Assembly: GCA_023512475.1 (NCBI GenBank)
Contig: JAILZL010000012.1
Coordinates: 1 to 64,000 of the forward strand
Direction: 5' to 3'
Origin: Syntrophobacterales bacterium
GTDB taxonomy: Bacteria > Desulfobacterota > Desulfobaccia > Desulfobaccales > 0-14-0-80-60-11
DNA: 64,000 nucleotides
This document shows positions 34,772 through 43,001 of the stretch, in pieces. The notes under the pieces were generated by a model, which saw only the letters and a program-made list of their open reading frames with translations, was not told the DNA's origin and searched no databases. Made by a program: the position numbers and the translations under genes. Numbering within the stretch: position 1 is the stretch's first letter; every line of letters starts with the position of its first letter.

Positions 34772-35497
34772 ATGTCCGCCACCCCCCGTTTCCGCCGGGT
34801 GCTTCTCAAAGTCAGCGGCGAAACCCTGGCCGGCGCCAAACCCTTCGGACTGTGCCCGGAGACCCTGAAGGCCATCGCCCGGGAGATCAAGGCGGCCCGG
34901 GCCCTGGAGGTGGAGATCGGGGTGGTGGTGGGGGGCGGCAACATCTTCCGGGGGCTGGCGGCCCAGGCCATGGGACTGGACCGGGCGGTGGCCGACTACA
35001 TGGGCATGCTGGCCACGGTGATCAACGCCCTGGCCCTGCAGAACGCCCTGGAGCGGGAGGGCATCCCCACCCGGGTGATGAGCGCCATCGCCATGCACGA
35101 GGTGGCGGAGCCCTACATCCGGCGGCGGGCGCTCCGGCACCTGGAAAAGGGGCGGGTGGTGATCTTCGCCGCCGGCACCGGCAGCCCCTATTTCACCACC
35201 GACACCGCCGGGGCGCTCCGGGCGGCGGAGATCGGGGCCGAGGCCATCTTCAAGGGCACCAAGGTGGACGGCATCTACGACCGGGATCCCCTGACCGACC
35301 CCGGGGCCGTGTTTCTGCCCCGCCTCACCTACTTTGAGGTCCTGGAGAAGTCCCTCCGGGTGATGGATTCCACCGCGGTGACCATGGCCATGGAGCACAA
35401 TCTCCCCATTGTGGTCTTCAAGCTCCTCACCCCGGGAAATATGGTGAACGTTTTGCTCGGTCAGGGCATCTGTACCATAGTGGAGAACGTCCCATGA
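34772..35497 (+). CDS. pyrH: UMP kinase
   Basis: Phosphorylates UMP to UDP in pyrimidine synthesis; an amino-acid-kinase-family hexamer. The 241 residues show [58 protein letters not shown] and [13 protein letters not shown] 34772 has AAGGAGAG upstream. Ends in a 4-bp ATGA overlap with frr. Confidence 0.98.
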   Translation: MSATPRFRRVLLKVSGETLAGAKPFGLCPETLKAIAREIKAARALEVEIGVVVGGGNIFRGLAAQAMGLDRAVADYMGMLATVINALALQNALEREGIPTRVMSAIAMHEVAEPYIRRRALRHLEKGRVVIFAAGTGSPYFTTDTAGALRAAEIGAEAIFKGTKVDGIYDRDPLTDPGAVFLPRLTYFEVLEKSLRVMDSTAVTMAMEHNLPIVVFKLLTPGNMVNVLLGQGICTIVENVP

Positions 35498-36051
35498 AAG
35501 AGAAGGTGATGGAAGAGACCCGGCGCCGCATGACCAAGGTGCTGGAGGTGCTGGGACACGACCTGGCCCGGGTGCGCACCGGCCGGGCCTCGGTGGCCCT
35601 GTTGGAGGGCATCAAGGTGGAGGCCTACGGCTCCCTCATGCCCTTGCCCCAGGTGGCCTCCCTGGCGGCGCCGGAGCCCCGCCTGCTCACCGTCCAGCCC
35701 TGGGACACCGGTCTCATCGGCGAGATTGAAAAGGCCATCCTCAAATCCGATCTGGGCCTCACCCCGGCCAACGACGGCAAGGTCATCCGCCTGCCCATCC
35801 CGGCCCTCACCACCGAGCGGCGCAAAGAGCTGGCGAAGATGGTGAAAAAGATGGCCGAGGAGGCCAAGGTGGCCTTGCGGAACATCCGGCGGGACGCCAA
35901 CGAGCAGATCAGGAAGCTCAAGAACGACAAGCAGGTCTCTGAAGACGACGCCCATCGGGCCACCGACGAAGTCCAAAAGATCACCGACGAATTCATCAAG
36001 AAGGTGGACGGGCTGGCGGCGGACAAGGAAAAGGAGATCATGTCCTTCTGA
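35494..36051 (+). CDS. frr: ribosome recycling factor
   Basis: Splits post-termination ribosomes with EF-G. The 185 residues have the standard L-shaped helical pattern: [65 protein letters not shown]. Translationally coupled to pyrH through ATGA. Confidence 0.98.
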   Translation: MKEKVMEETRRRMTKVLEVLGHDLARVRTGRASVALLEGIKVEAYGSLMPLPQVASLAAPEPRLLTVQPWDTGLIGEIEKAILKSDLGLTPANDGKVIRLPIPALTTERRKELAKMVKKMAEEAKVALRNIRRDANEQIRKLKNDKQVSEDDAHRATDEVQKITDEFIKKVDGLAADKEKEIMSF

Positions 36052-36058
36052 TGCGGCG

Positions 36059-36850
36059 ATGAAACCCCTGCCCCCCTCCCCCCTGACCCTGGACCCCGCC
36101 CGCCTGCCCCGGCACGTGGCCATCATTATGGACGGCAACGGCCGCTGGGCCAAGCAGCGGGGGTACCCCCGGATGCGGGGCCATGCCGCGGGCGCCGAAT
36201 CGGCCCGGGCCGTCATCCGGGAGGCCCGGCGCCTGGGGATCGGCTATCTGACGCTCTTCGCCTTCTCGGAGGAGAACTGGCAGCGCCCCGCCCGGGAGAT
36301 CCGCACCCTCATGGCCCTCTTGAAGCGCTATCTCCGGCAGGAGCTCCGGGAGATGCAGGAGCACGGCATCGTCTTCAACGCCATCGGCAACCTGGCCCGC
36401 CTGCCCGCGGATGTCCAGGAGGAGCTGCGCCGCACCCGGGAGGCCACCCAGAACGGCAGCGGCATGGTCCTCACCCTGGCCCTGAGTTACGGCGGCCGCA
36501 GCGACATCCTTCAGGCCGTCCAGACCCTGGCCCGGGAAGTCCAGGCCGGGCGCCTCTCCCCTGACGAGATCGACGCCGCCCGCTTCGCCGGGGCCCTGTA
36601 CACCGCCGGGCTGCCGGATCCGGACCTCGTCATCCGCACCAGCGGCGAATACCGCCTCAGCAATTTCCTCCTCTGGCAGTCCGCCTATGCCGAGCTGTAT
36701 TTCACCCCCACCTACTGGCCGGACTTCCGGGAGGAGGAATTCCACCGGGCCCTGTGGGATTATCAGCGGCGGGACCGTCGCTTCGGCCTCACCCAGGAGC
36801 AGGTGGAATCCGGCCTGCTGGCCCGCCTCCTGGGCGCCCCGCCCCGGTGA
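36059..36850 (+). CDS. uppS: isoprenyl transferase (undecaprenyl diphosphate synthase)
   Basis: Makes the C55 carrier lipid precursor. The 263 residues contain HVAIIMDGNGRWAKQRG (catalytic Asp25), LTLFAFSEENWQRP, the GLPDPDLVIRTSGEYRLSNFLLWQ motif and AELYFTPTYWPDF. It follows frr by 7 bp. The cdsA, dxr and rseP genes that often follow are missing here; the strand switches to uvrC. Confidence 0.97.
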   Translation: MKPLPPSPLTLDPARLPRHVAIIMDGNGRWAKQRGYPRMRGHAAGAESARAVIREARRLGIGYLTLFAFSEENWQRPAREIRTLMALLKRYLRQELREMQEHGIVFNAIGNLARLPADVQEELRRTREATQNGSGMVLTLALSYGGRSDILQAVQTLAREVQAGRLSPDEIDAARFAGALYTAGLPDPDLVIRTSGEYRLSNFLLWQSAYAELYFTPTYWPDFREEEFHRALWDYQRRDRRFGLTQEQVESGLLARLLGAPPR

Positions 36851-37021
36851 GGCCCACCCCGCCGCTCCCGGGAATCACTGCATAACGCGATAAGGGGAAA
36901 AAGGGGTCGGGCCGCGATCCTTGCCCCGTCGTCCCCGCCTCTGACTTCTGAAAGAGCCCCTCCCCCGCCGCGCCTCCCGGTCCACTCCTGCCAACGATTG
37001 CAATGAACCCGAGGGGATCGC

Positions 37022-38956
37022 TTAGGAGGAGGTTCGGGGGCCGGAGTCCGGGGGGGCGGCAGGAAGGCGTGGGTCGGCGCCCGCCTCTTCTCCTTGGGGC
37101 GGTTGGGCCTTGAGCCAGGCGTGCAGGCGCTCCGCCACCGGCCGGGTGAAGCCCGGCAGGGCCGCCAGCTCCGAGACGTCGGCGGCCTGAAGCTCCGCCA
37201 GACTGGCAAAGCGGGTGAGCAGGACCCGGCGGCGGGCCGGCCCCACCCCGGGCACCTGGCTCAGGTGCGAGGCCACAAGCTCCCGGCGGGCCCGGCGCCG
37301 ATGGTGTGAGAGGGCGAAACGGTGGGCCTCGTCCCGCAGGCGCAAAAGCAGGAGCCAGCCCGGGGAGTCCGCCGGCAGGAACTTGGGGTTTTTGCGGCCC
37401 GGGAGAAAGAGGCGGTCCCGCACCGGCCTGCCGTCGGCGCTGAGGGCCTCCTTGGCCAGGGCCACCACCGGGAGGTCCCGGCGGCCCACCTCCGCCAGGG
37501 CGGCCTGCACCGCCGCCAGCTGGCCCTTGCCGCCGTCCACCACCAGCAGGTCGGGGAGGAGGGCCGTGGCCGGGCCGAAGTGCCGCCGCACCACCTCCGC
37601 CAACATGGCGTAATCGTCCTGTCCGGCCACGCCGCGGATGCGGAAGCGCCGATAGCCGCTTTTGTCCGGCGCGCCGTCCCGGAAGGTGACCAGGGCCCCC
37701 ACCGGCTGGGAACCCTGGAGGGTGGAGATGTCCAGGCAGGCGAGCTTCCGGGGCGGGGCCGACAGTCCCAGGCGTGCCGCCAGGTCCGCCAGGGCGTCGG
37801 GGGGCAGGGGCCCCCGCAGGCGGCGGGCCAAGGCGGCCGCGGCGTTTTCCTGGGCCAGGGCCATGAGCCGCCGGTTCTCGCCCCCGGCCGGGGAGGGGGC
37901 CTCCGGCTCCCCCCCTGCCACCACCACCAGCCGCACCGGCCGCCCCCGCTGCTCACTGAAAAGCCCGGCCAGCAGCCGCCGGTCCGGCACCTCCCGGGGG
38001 AGGAGAATCTCATCGGGAAGCGGTCGGCCCTCCCGGTAATACTCCTTGACGAAATCCCCCACCAGATCCAGGCCCGGCAACAGGTCGGGGAAATAGTATT
38101 CCTGGCTCCCCACCACCAGGCCCTGGCGCACCACCAGCACCAGGATGAGGCCGCGGCCCCCCTCCTGGGCCACCCCCAGGACGTCCTGGTCCTTGAAGTG
38201 GGGGCGGGCCATACCCTGACGCTCCAGGGTGGTGCGCACCGCCGCGATGCGGTCCCGGAGCCGTGCCGCCTGTTCAAAATCCAGGGCCGAGGCGGCCGCG
38301 GCCATCTCCCGCTTCAGGGCGGCCACCAGACTGCGCCCCCGGCCTTTGAGGAACTGCACCGCCTGGAGGACCGCCCGGCGGTAGTCCTCCCGGCTCACCA
38401 GCCCGGCACAGGGGCCGAGACAGCGCCCCACCTGGGCATTGAGGCAGGGCCGGGAGCGGGGGACCAGGCGGCTTCCTGTGCAGGTCCTCAGACCGAAGAC
38501 CTGTTTCATCAGCCGCACCGTCTCCCGGGCGTGGGCGGCGTTGGCGTAGGGACCGAAATAGAGGGCGCCGTCCGGGGCGAAACGGCGCACAAAGCGCAGG
38601 GCCGGGAACTCCTCCCCCAGATCCAGCCTGAGGCAGAGGAAGTTTTTGTCATCCTTGAGCTCTATGTTGTAGCGGGGGCGGTGTTCCTTGATGAGGTTGC
38701 GCTCCAGGATGAGGGCCTCCCGCTCGGTAGCGGTGAGGAGATACCGCACCTCCCCGACCTTTTGGAGCATCAGGGCGGTCTTGGGGTCGTGGTGCTCCGG
38801 GGCTTTGAGATAGGAGGCCAGGCGATGGCGCAGGTTGGCCGCCTTGCCCACGTACAGCACCCGTCCGCCCGCGTCCGTGAACAGGTAGACGCCGGGCTGG
38901 CGGGGCACATGGGGCAACAGGGCCGCCAACACCGGATAGGGAGAGGGTTTGTGCAT
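37022..38956 (-). CDS. uvrC: excinuclease ABC subunit UvrC
   Basis: Makes both incisions in nucleotide excision repair. The 644 residues contain the GIY-YIG nuclease domain (PGVYLFTDAGGRVLYVGKAA), a CLNAQVGRCLGPC cysteine cluster, the UVR motif (ASALDFEQAARLRDRIAAVR), the RNase H-like nuclease half with CLDISTLQGSQPVG and LLVVDGGKGQL, and C-terminal helix-hairpin-helix repeats (SQVPGVGPARRRVLL). ATG 38954-38956 has GGAGGT ten bases upstream; a GTG four codons earlier overlaps that site. Confidence 0.97.
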   Translation of the reverse strand: MHKPSPYPVLAALLPHVPRQPGVYLFTDAGGRVLYVGKAANLRHRLASYLKAPEHHDPKTALMLQKVGEVRYLLTATEREALILERNLIKEHRPRYNIELKDDKNFLCLRLDLGEEFPALRFVRRFAPDGALYFGPYANAAHARETVRLMKQVFGLRTCTGSRLVPRSRPCLNAQVGRCLGPCAGLVSREDYRRAVLQAVQFLKGRGRSLVAALKREMAAAASALDFEQAARLRDRIAAVRTTLERQGMARPHFKDQDVLGVAQEGGRGLILVLVVRQGLVVGSQEYYFPDLLPGLDLVGDFVKEYYREGRPLPDEILLPREVPDRRLLAGLFSEQRGRPVRLVVVAGGEPEAPSPAGGENRRLMALAQENAAAALARRLRGPLPPDALADLAARLGLSAPPRKLACLDISTLQGSQPVGALVTFRDGAPDKSGYRRFRIRGVAGQDDYAMLAEVVRRHFGPATALLPDLLVVDGGKGQLAAVQAALAEVGRRDLPVVALAKEALSADGRPVRDRLFLPGRKNPKFLPADSPGWLLLLRLRDEAHRFALSHHRRRARRELVASHLSQVPGVGPARRRVLLTRFASLAELQAADVSELAALPGFTRPVAERLHAWLKAQPPQGEEAGADPRLPAAPPDSGPRTSS

Positions 38957-39127
38957 CAGCCGGGCCACCTCCGGGCGCCCCGCCCGGCCGACGGGAAGCC
39001 CGCCTTTACATCGCCGTTTTTCTCCTTACTATTATGACACAGGAAGGCTTTCCGGGGCAGAGCGGGAGCCCGTGTCCCCCAGGTGCCCCAGCCCCTCGGC
39101 CTGCCGGAAACCAAGAAGGAGACAGAC

Positions 39128-39955
39128 ATGACCCTGCCACGGCGGACTTTGGGTTCCACGGGAGTGAGCGTCACCTGTCTGGGGCTGGGAGGCGAAGGGG
39201 TGCTGCGCACCTTCGGCTATGAGGCGGAGGCCCAGGCGGTCATCGACGCGGCCTTTGCCGGGGGCATCCGCTATTTTGAATCGGCCCGGGCCTACTCCGG
39301 CAGCGAGGCCTACCTGGGCCGGGGGCTGGCGGGGCGGCGCCCGGAGGTCTTCCTCACCAGCAAATCCCACGGCCGCAGCCGCCGGGAGGCGGAAAACCAT
39401 CTGGCCGTCACCCTGCGCCATCTGGACACCGATTATCTGGATCTCTGGCAGGTGCACGATGTCCGTACCGCCGCCGATCTGGCCGCCCTCACTGCCCCGG
39501 GCGGTGCCCTGGAGGCCTTCCGGTGGGCCAAGGAGAGGGGCTATGCCCGCTTCCTCGGGGTGACGGGGCACCATGACCCGGGGATTCTGCGCCGGGCCCT
39601 GGACCTGTATGAGTTCGACACGGTGCTTTTGCCCGTCAACCCGGCGGAGCCCGCCGACCGGAGTTTTCTTCCCCTGGCCCAGGAAGCTCGGGCCCGGGGT
39701 CTGGGGGTCATCGGCATGAAGGTGCTGGCCCGGGGTCTGGTGGAGCAGCTGGGCGTGGCCCGCATCGGCGACTTCGTGCGCTACGCCCTGAGCCAGCCCG
39801 TGGATGTGGTGGTCATCGGGGCCGATGACGTCTCCCAGGTGGAGGAGCTCCTCGCCGCGGTCCGGGACTTCACCCCCATGCCCCCCGAAGAGCAGCGCCG
39901 CCTGGAGGAGGCGGTGCGCCCCTTTGCCCGGGGTCTGATGTATTACAAGCCGTAA
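39128..39955 (+). CDS. aldo/keto reductase
   Basis: A 275-residue NAD(P)H-dependent oxidoreductase of the AKR superfamily. It starts [19 protein letters not shown] and keeps the catalytic Tyr ([12 protein letters not shown]), Lys (FLTSKSHG) and His (DLWQVHD), but the usual catalytic Asp is replaced by Glu in YFESARAYS (family pattern DTAxxYG), a conservative change that may alter activity. Closest in style to the ferredoxin-linked AKRs of anaerobes, but no Fe-S domain is attached. Substrate unknown. AAGGAGA before ATG 39128. Confidence 0.85.
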   Translation: MTLPRRTLGSTGVSVTCLGLGGEGVLRTFGYEAEAQAVIDAAFAGGIRYFESARAYSGSEAYLGRGLAGRRPEVFLTSKSHGRSRREAENHLAVTLRHLDTDYLDLWQVHDVRTAADLAALTAPGGALEAFRWAKERGYARFLGVTGHHDPGILRRALDLYEFDTVLLPVNPAEPADRSFLPLAQEARARGLGVIGMKVLARGLVEQLGVARIGDFVRYALSQPVDVVVIGADDVSQVEELLAAVRDFTPMPPEEQRRLEEAVRPFARGLMYYKP

Positions 39956-40068
39956 GCCGCCCGGTGGCTCCGGCCCAGCGGGAGGCCGGAAAGGAAGCCG
40001 GAGCCGCCCTCCGGCCCTTATGCCCGGGGATTCCCCATGTCCCCAGGTCTCCGGAGCCTCGCACTTTT

Positions 40069-40097
40069 TTAACTTTCCCCGGGGGTTTTGCTATTCT
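40069..40097 (+). promoter_or_regulatory. mscL: mscL promoter
   Basis: TTAACT (40069-40074), 17-bp spacer and TATTCT (40092-40097) with an upstream TG making it an extended -10. The start codon is about 150 bp away. Confidence 0.5.
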
Positions 40098-40245
40098 GGC
40101 CCTGAAAAGGGGGGCCGCAGGTCGCGGCGGAGGGCGGGGGTCCGGACCCCCGCCCGGCCCCGGCGGGTCCACACCCCCGCTGAAGGTGCGTCAGGCCGGG
40201 AACCCCGCCTGCCCCAACCCTGATCCCACCTGTCGGGAGGTTGCC

Positions 40246-40692
40246 ATGCTGAAGGAATTCAAGGAGTTCGCCCTCAAGGGCAACGTGGTGGACATGGCCG
40301 TGGGCATCATCATCGGCGCCGCTTTCGGCACCCTGGTCAAGTCCCTGGTGGATGACCTCCTCATGCCCCCCATCGGTTTGCTTCTGGGGAATGTGGACTT
40401 CTCCAATCTCTTGGTGGTGCTCAGGGAAGGGAAGGTCGCCGGGCCGTATGTCTCGGTGGCGGCGGCCAGACAGGCCGGCGCGGTCACCCTGAATGTCGGC
40501 CTCTTCCTCAACACCGTCATCAGCTTCCTCATCGTGGCTTTCTCCGTGTTTCTGGTGGTAAAGGCCATGAACCGCCTGAAGCGGGAGGCGCCGCCGCCGG
40601 AACCCGGCACCAAGGAATGCCCGTTCTGCGTCAGCCTCATTCCGCTGCAGGCCCGGCGTTGCCCCCACTGCACCGCGGAGCTGCCGGCCTGA
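40246..40692 (+). CDS. mscL: large-conductance mechanosensitive channel MscL with C-terminal zinc ribbon
   Basis: Opens under membrane tension to release solutes on hypo-osmotic shock. [35 protein letters not shown] is the conserved N-terminal amphipathic helix plus pore-lining TM1; TM2 lies at about 83-107. After a Pro/Glu linker comes a CxxC-x10-CxxC ribbon (Cys125, Cys128, Cys139, Cys142) that E. coli MscL lacks, giving 148 residues. Start supported by GGGAGG upstream of ATG 40246. Confidence 0.95.
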   Translation: MLKEFKEFALKGNVVDMAVGIIIGAAFGTLVKSLVDDLLMPPIGLLLGNVDFSNLLVVLREGKVAGPYVSVAAARQAGAVTLNVGLFLNTVISFLIVAFSVFLVVKAMNRLKREAPPPEPGTKECPFCVSLIPLQARRCPHCTAELPA

Positions 40693-40798
40693 TCCCGGAG
40701 GGGGCGGGGTGGGCCTGTCCCTTTGCGTCGGCGCCGGATCAGCCCGCCCCTCCCCCTGTCCGGGCCCCATGATTTTTCCAGGGGAGAAAAAAAATTTA

Positions 40799-40827
40799 TT
40801 TACATATTTTCATAATCCTTCTAACAT
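40799..40827 (+). promoter_or_regulatory. promoter of the secretin cluster
   Basis: TTTACA (40799-40804), 17-bp spacer and TAACAT (40822-40827) lie in a strikingly AT-rich patch (about 40772-40830) within a 438-bp gap. Transcripts would have a leader of about 300 nt with several short stems. Confidence 0.55.
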
Positions 40828-41091
40828 TCGCAGGTGGGAATCTGTGGTCGGGCCGGGTCCCGGGAAAGGCTGCCGGGGAGGGTACAGGGAGGAGGACCGC
40901 CCTGCAGGAAGGGGCCCGGCGCAGGGCGCACATCTTTTCCCGAATTGGGCCACAGCGGAGAAAACTTTTGCTGCCCGGGAAAAAAGTTCAGGCCGTGCTT
41001 AAAGAAATTACAGTGTATGTCCGTCAAGACGGTAAGGGGGTGACTCCCGCCGGTCCTTCGGGGAGAAGAAGGGGAGAGTCTGGGTGACACA

Positions 41092-41115
41092 GGTTTGGCC
41101 GTGACGGTGCAAACC
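41092..41115 (+). promoter_or_regulatory. hairpin just before the secretin ribosome-binding site
   Basis: GGTTTG (41092-41097) pairs with CAAACC (41110-41115), and an inner CCG/CGG pair continues the stem. It sits about 8 nt before the G-rich Shine-Dalgarno, close enough to affect translation. No known riboswitch class was recognised. Confidence 0.4.
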
Positions 41116-41130
41116 GGGATTGAGGGGGGA

Positions 41131-42585
41131 ATGATGGCAAGAGTGAGACGGACGCGAGGGGCAAGGGTGACGGGGCGCCTCCTGATGGCCCTCCTGGTCG
41201 CCGCCCTGGCGGCGGGCCTGGGGGGAAGCCCCGCCGACGGCGCGCAGTTGCGCATCAAGGATCAGGAGCTGACACAGACCCTGAAACTGAAGGTGGGGCA
41301 GTCCAAGGTCCTCAGGACGCCCTTTGCCATCACCCGGGTGAGCGTGGCCGACCCGGAGGTGGCGGACATCATCCTCACCAGCCCCCGGGAGATCTACATC
41401 AACGGCCTGTCCCCCGGGGTCACCAACCTGAGCCTCTGGGGCGGCACCCGCTTCACCAGTGCCCGGGTGACGGTGGAGGCGGATGTCACCCTCCTCAAGG
41501 AGAAGCTGGCCCAGGTCCTGCCCCAGGAGAAGATCGCGGTCCAGGCCGCGGATGAGTCCATTGTGCTCTCCGGCGAGGTCTCGGGGCCGCTGGCGCAACA
41601 GACCGCAGTGAGCCTGGCCCTGCCCTTCGTGGGCAACAAAAAGGACCGGGTGGTCAATCTCCTGCACGTGGGCGGCGTCCAGCAGGTCCTGGTGGAGGTC
41701 CGGGTGGCGGAGCTCAGCCGCCAGGTGGGGCGCCGCCTGGGGATCAACTTCAACATCATCGACCGGAGCGGCAACGCCTTCGGCATCAGCACCATCGGCA
41801 ACCTCACCACGGTCAGTGATCTGACCCGCACCTTCGGGGGCACCACCTTCACCCAGAATATCGGCCAGACCATCAACGCCATCGCCGGCTGGAAGACGGG
41901 GAGCTACCTGTGGACGGTGTTCTTCGACATGCTCAAGGAGCACCGCCTGGGGCGGCTTTTGGCGGAGCCCAACCTGGTGACCACCAGCGGGCAGGAGGCC
42001 AGCTTCCTGGCGGGCGGCGAATTTCCGGTGCCGGTGCCCCAGCAGTTCCAGACCATCACCATTGAATGGAAAAAGTTCGGCGTGAGGCTGGTGTTCACTC
42101 CCACGGTGCTGGAGCAGAACCGCATCGCCCTGAAGGTGGCCCCGGAGGTGAGCGAGCTGGATTTCAGCGCCGGGGTGGCCCTCACGGCCGGCGGCTTTGC
42201 CGTACCAGGGATCCGGGTGCGGCGGCTGTCTTCCCACGTGGAGGTGCAGGACGGCCAGACCTTCGCCATCGCCGGGCTGATCTCCGACAGCCACCGGACC
42301 GCGGCCAGCCGCTATCCCTTCCTGGGGGAGATCCCCATCCTGGGACTGCTGTTCCGCTCCCAGGAATATCAGAAGAACGAGACCGAGCTGGTCTTTCTGG
42401 TGACTCCGCACCTGGTGAAACCCATCACCACCCAAGCCAAGCTGCCCACGGATAAATTCGTGGAGCCCGGTGACCTGGAATTCTACCTCCTGGGGTGGCA
42501 GCAAGGGGAACGCAAGGCCGGCGCGCCGGCCCCGGCCGGCAGCCAGACCACGCCGCCGGGCTTCGGACGGCAAACGGTGGAATAG
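41131..42585 (+). CDS. pilus secretin, CpaC/RcpA-like
   Basis: Outer-membrane secretin of the Tad/Flp pilus type. The 484 residues carry a signal peptide (residues 1-38), the pilus-formation N-terminal domain (VGQSKVLRTPFAITRVSVAD through SPGVTNLSLWG), a BON-like domain (about 125-185) and the secretin core (PNLVTTSGQEASFLAGGEFPVP, VRRLSSHVEVQDGQTFAIAG, PFLGEIPILGLLFRSQEYQKNETELVFLVTPHLV). ATG 41131 follows GAGGGGGGA. No CpaB, CpaE, CpaF, TadB or TadC in the window, so the rest of the machine is elsewhere or lost. Confidence 0.88.
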   Translation: MMARVRRTRGARVTGRLLMALLVAALAAGLGGSPADGAQLRIKDQELTQTLKLKVGQSKVLRTPFAITRVSVADPEVADIILTSPREIYINGLSPGVTNLSLWGGTRFTSARVTVEADVTLLKEKLAQVLPQEKIAVQAADESIVLSGEVSGPLAQQTAVSLALPFVGNKKDRVVNLLHVGGVQQVLVEVRVAELSRQVGRRLGINFNIIDRSGNAFGISTIGNLTTVSDLTRTFGGTTFTQNIGQTINAIAGWKTGSYLWTVFFDMLKEHRLGRLLAEPNLVTTSGQEASFLAGGEFPVPVPQQFQTITIEWKKFGVRLVFTPTVLEQNRIALKVAPEVSELDFSAGVALTAGGFAVPGIRVRRLSSHVEVQDGQTFAIAGLISDSHRTAASRYPFLGEIPILGLLFRSQEYQKNETELVFLVTPHLVKPITTQAKLPTDKFVEPGDLEFYLLGWQQGERKAGAPAPAGSQTTPPGFGRQTVE

Positions 42586-42594
42586 GGGGAGAAC

Positions 42595-42876
42595 ATGGTA
42601 TTTCGGCGCCTGTGCGTATATGGATGCCTCCTGGCTCTGGCAGCGGGACTGCTGCCGGCCTGCTCGGTGAATACCGAGTATCTGGAGGCGGATTACGGCC
42701 GCTCGGTGAGCAACAATCTGGTGGGCCAGTTCGTCAATCCCCGGGCCGGGCAGGTGAACACGCCCGCCGCCGGTCTGGACCCGGTCTCCAGCGCCAACTT
42801 GCTGGGCAAATACGAAAAGAGCTTCCAGGTCGAGGAAGGCCGGCCCATGCTGCAGCTCACCACCGGGACCAGGTAA
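42595..42876 (+). CDS. small Tad-locus-type lipoprotein
   Basis: A 93-residue lipoprotein: signal peptide with lipobox LLPAC (Cys23), then a polar mature part of ~70 residues (YLEADYGRSVSNNLVGQFVN, PAAGLDPVSSANLLGKYEKSF). Small lipoproteins with this sort of sequence accompany Tad-type secretins in Proteobacteria and may pilot or stabilise the secretin; that role is inferred from position. It follows the secretin by 9 bp with GGGGGAG upstream. Confidence 0.75.
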   Translation: MVFRRLCVYGCLLALAAGLLPACSVNTEYLEADYGRSVSNNLVGQFVNPRAGQVNTPAAGLDPVSSANLLGKYEKSFQVEEGRPMLQLTTGTR

Positions 42877-43001
42877 TCCGGGGCTCGGGATGAGGTGGAA
42901 GCGACCGGAATCTCCGGGCGCAGACCGGGTGGGCAGCGCTTCCTGAGGGAAATTCGGGGGTATGCCTTAGCCACAGGCCGGCTCTCCACCGGGAGGGGCA
43001 C

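Noticed and set aside
40834-41130. Cyclic-di-GMP riboswitch in the secretin leader
   Set aside because: The conserved core pieces of the GEMM-I or GEMM-II class were not found.
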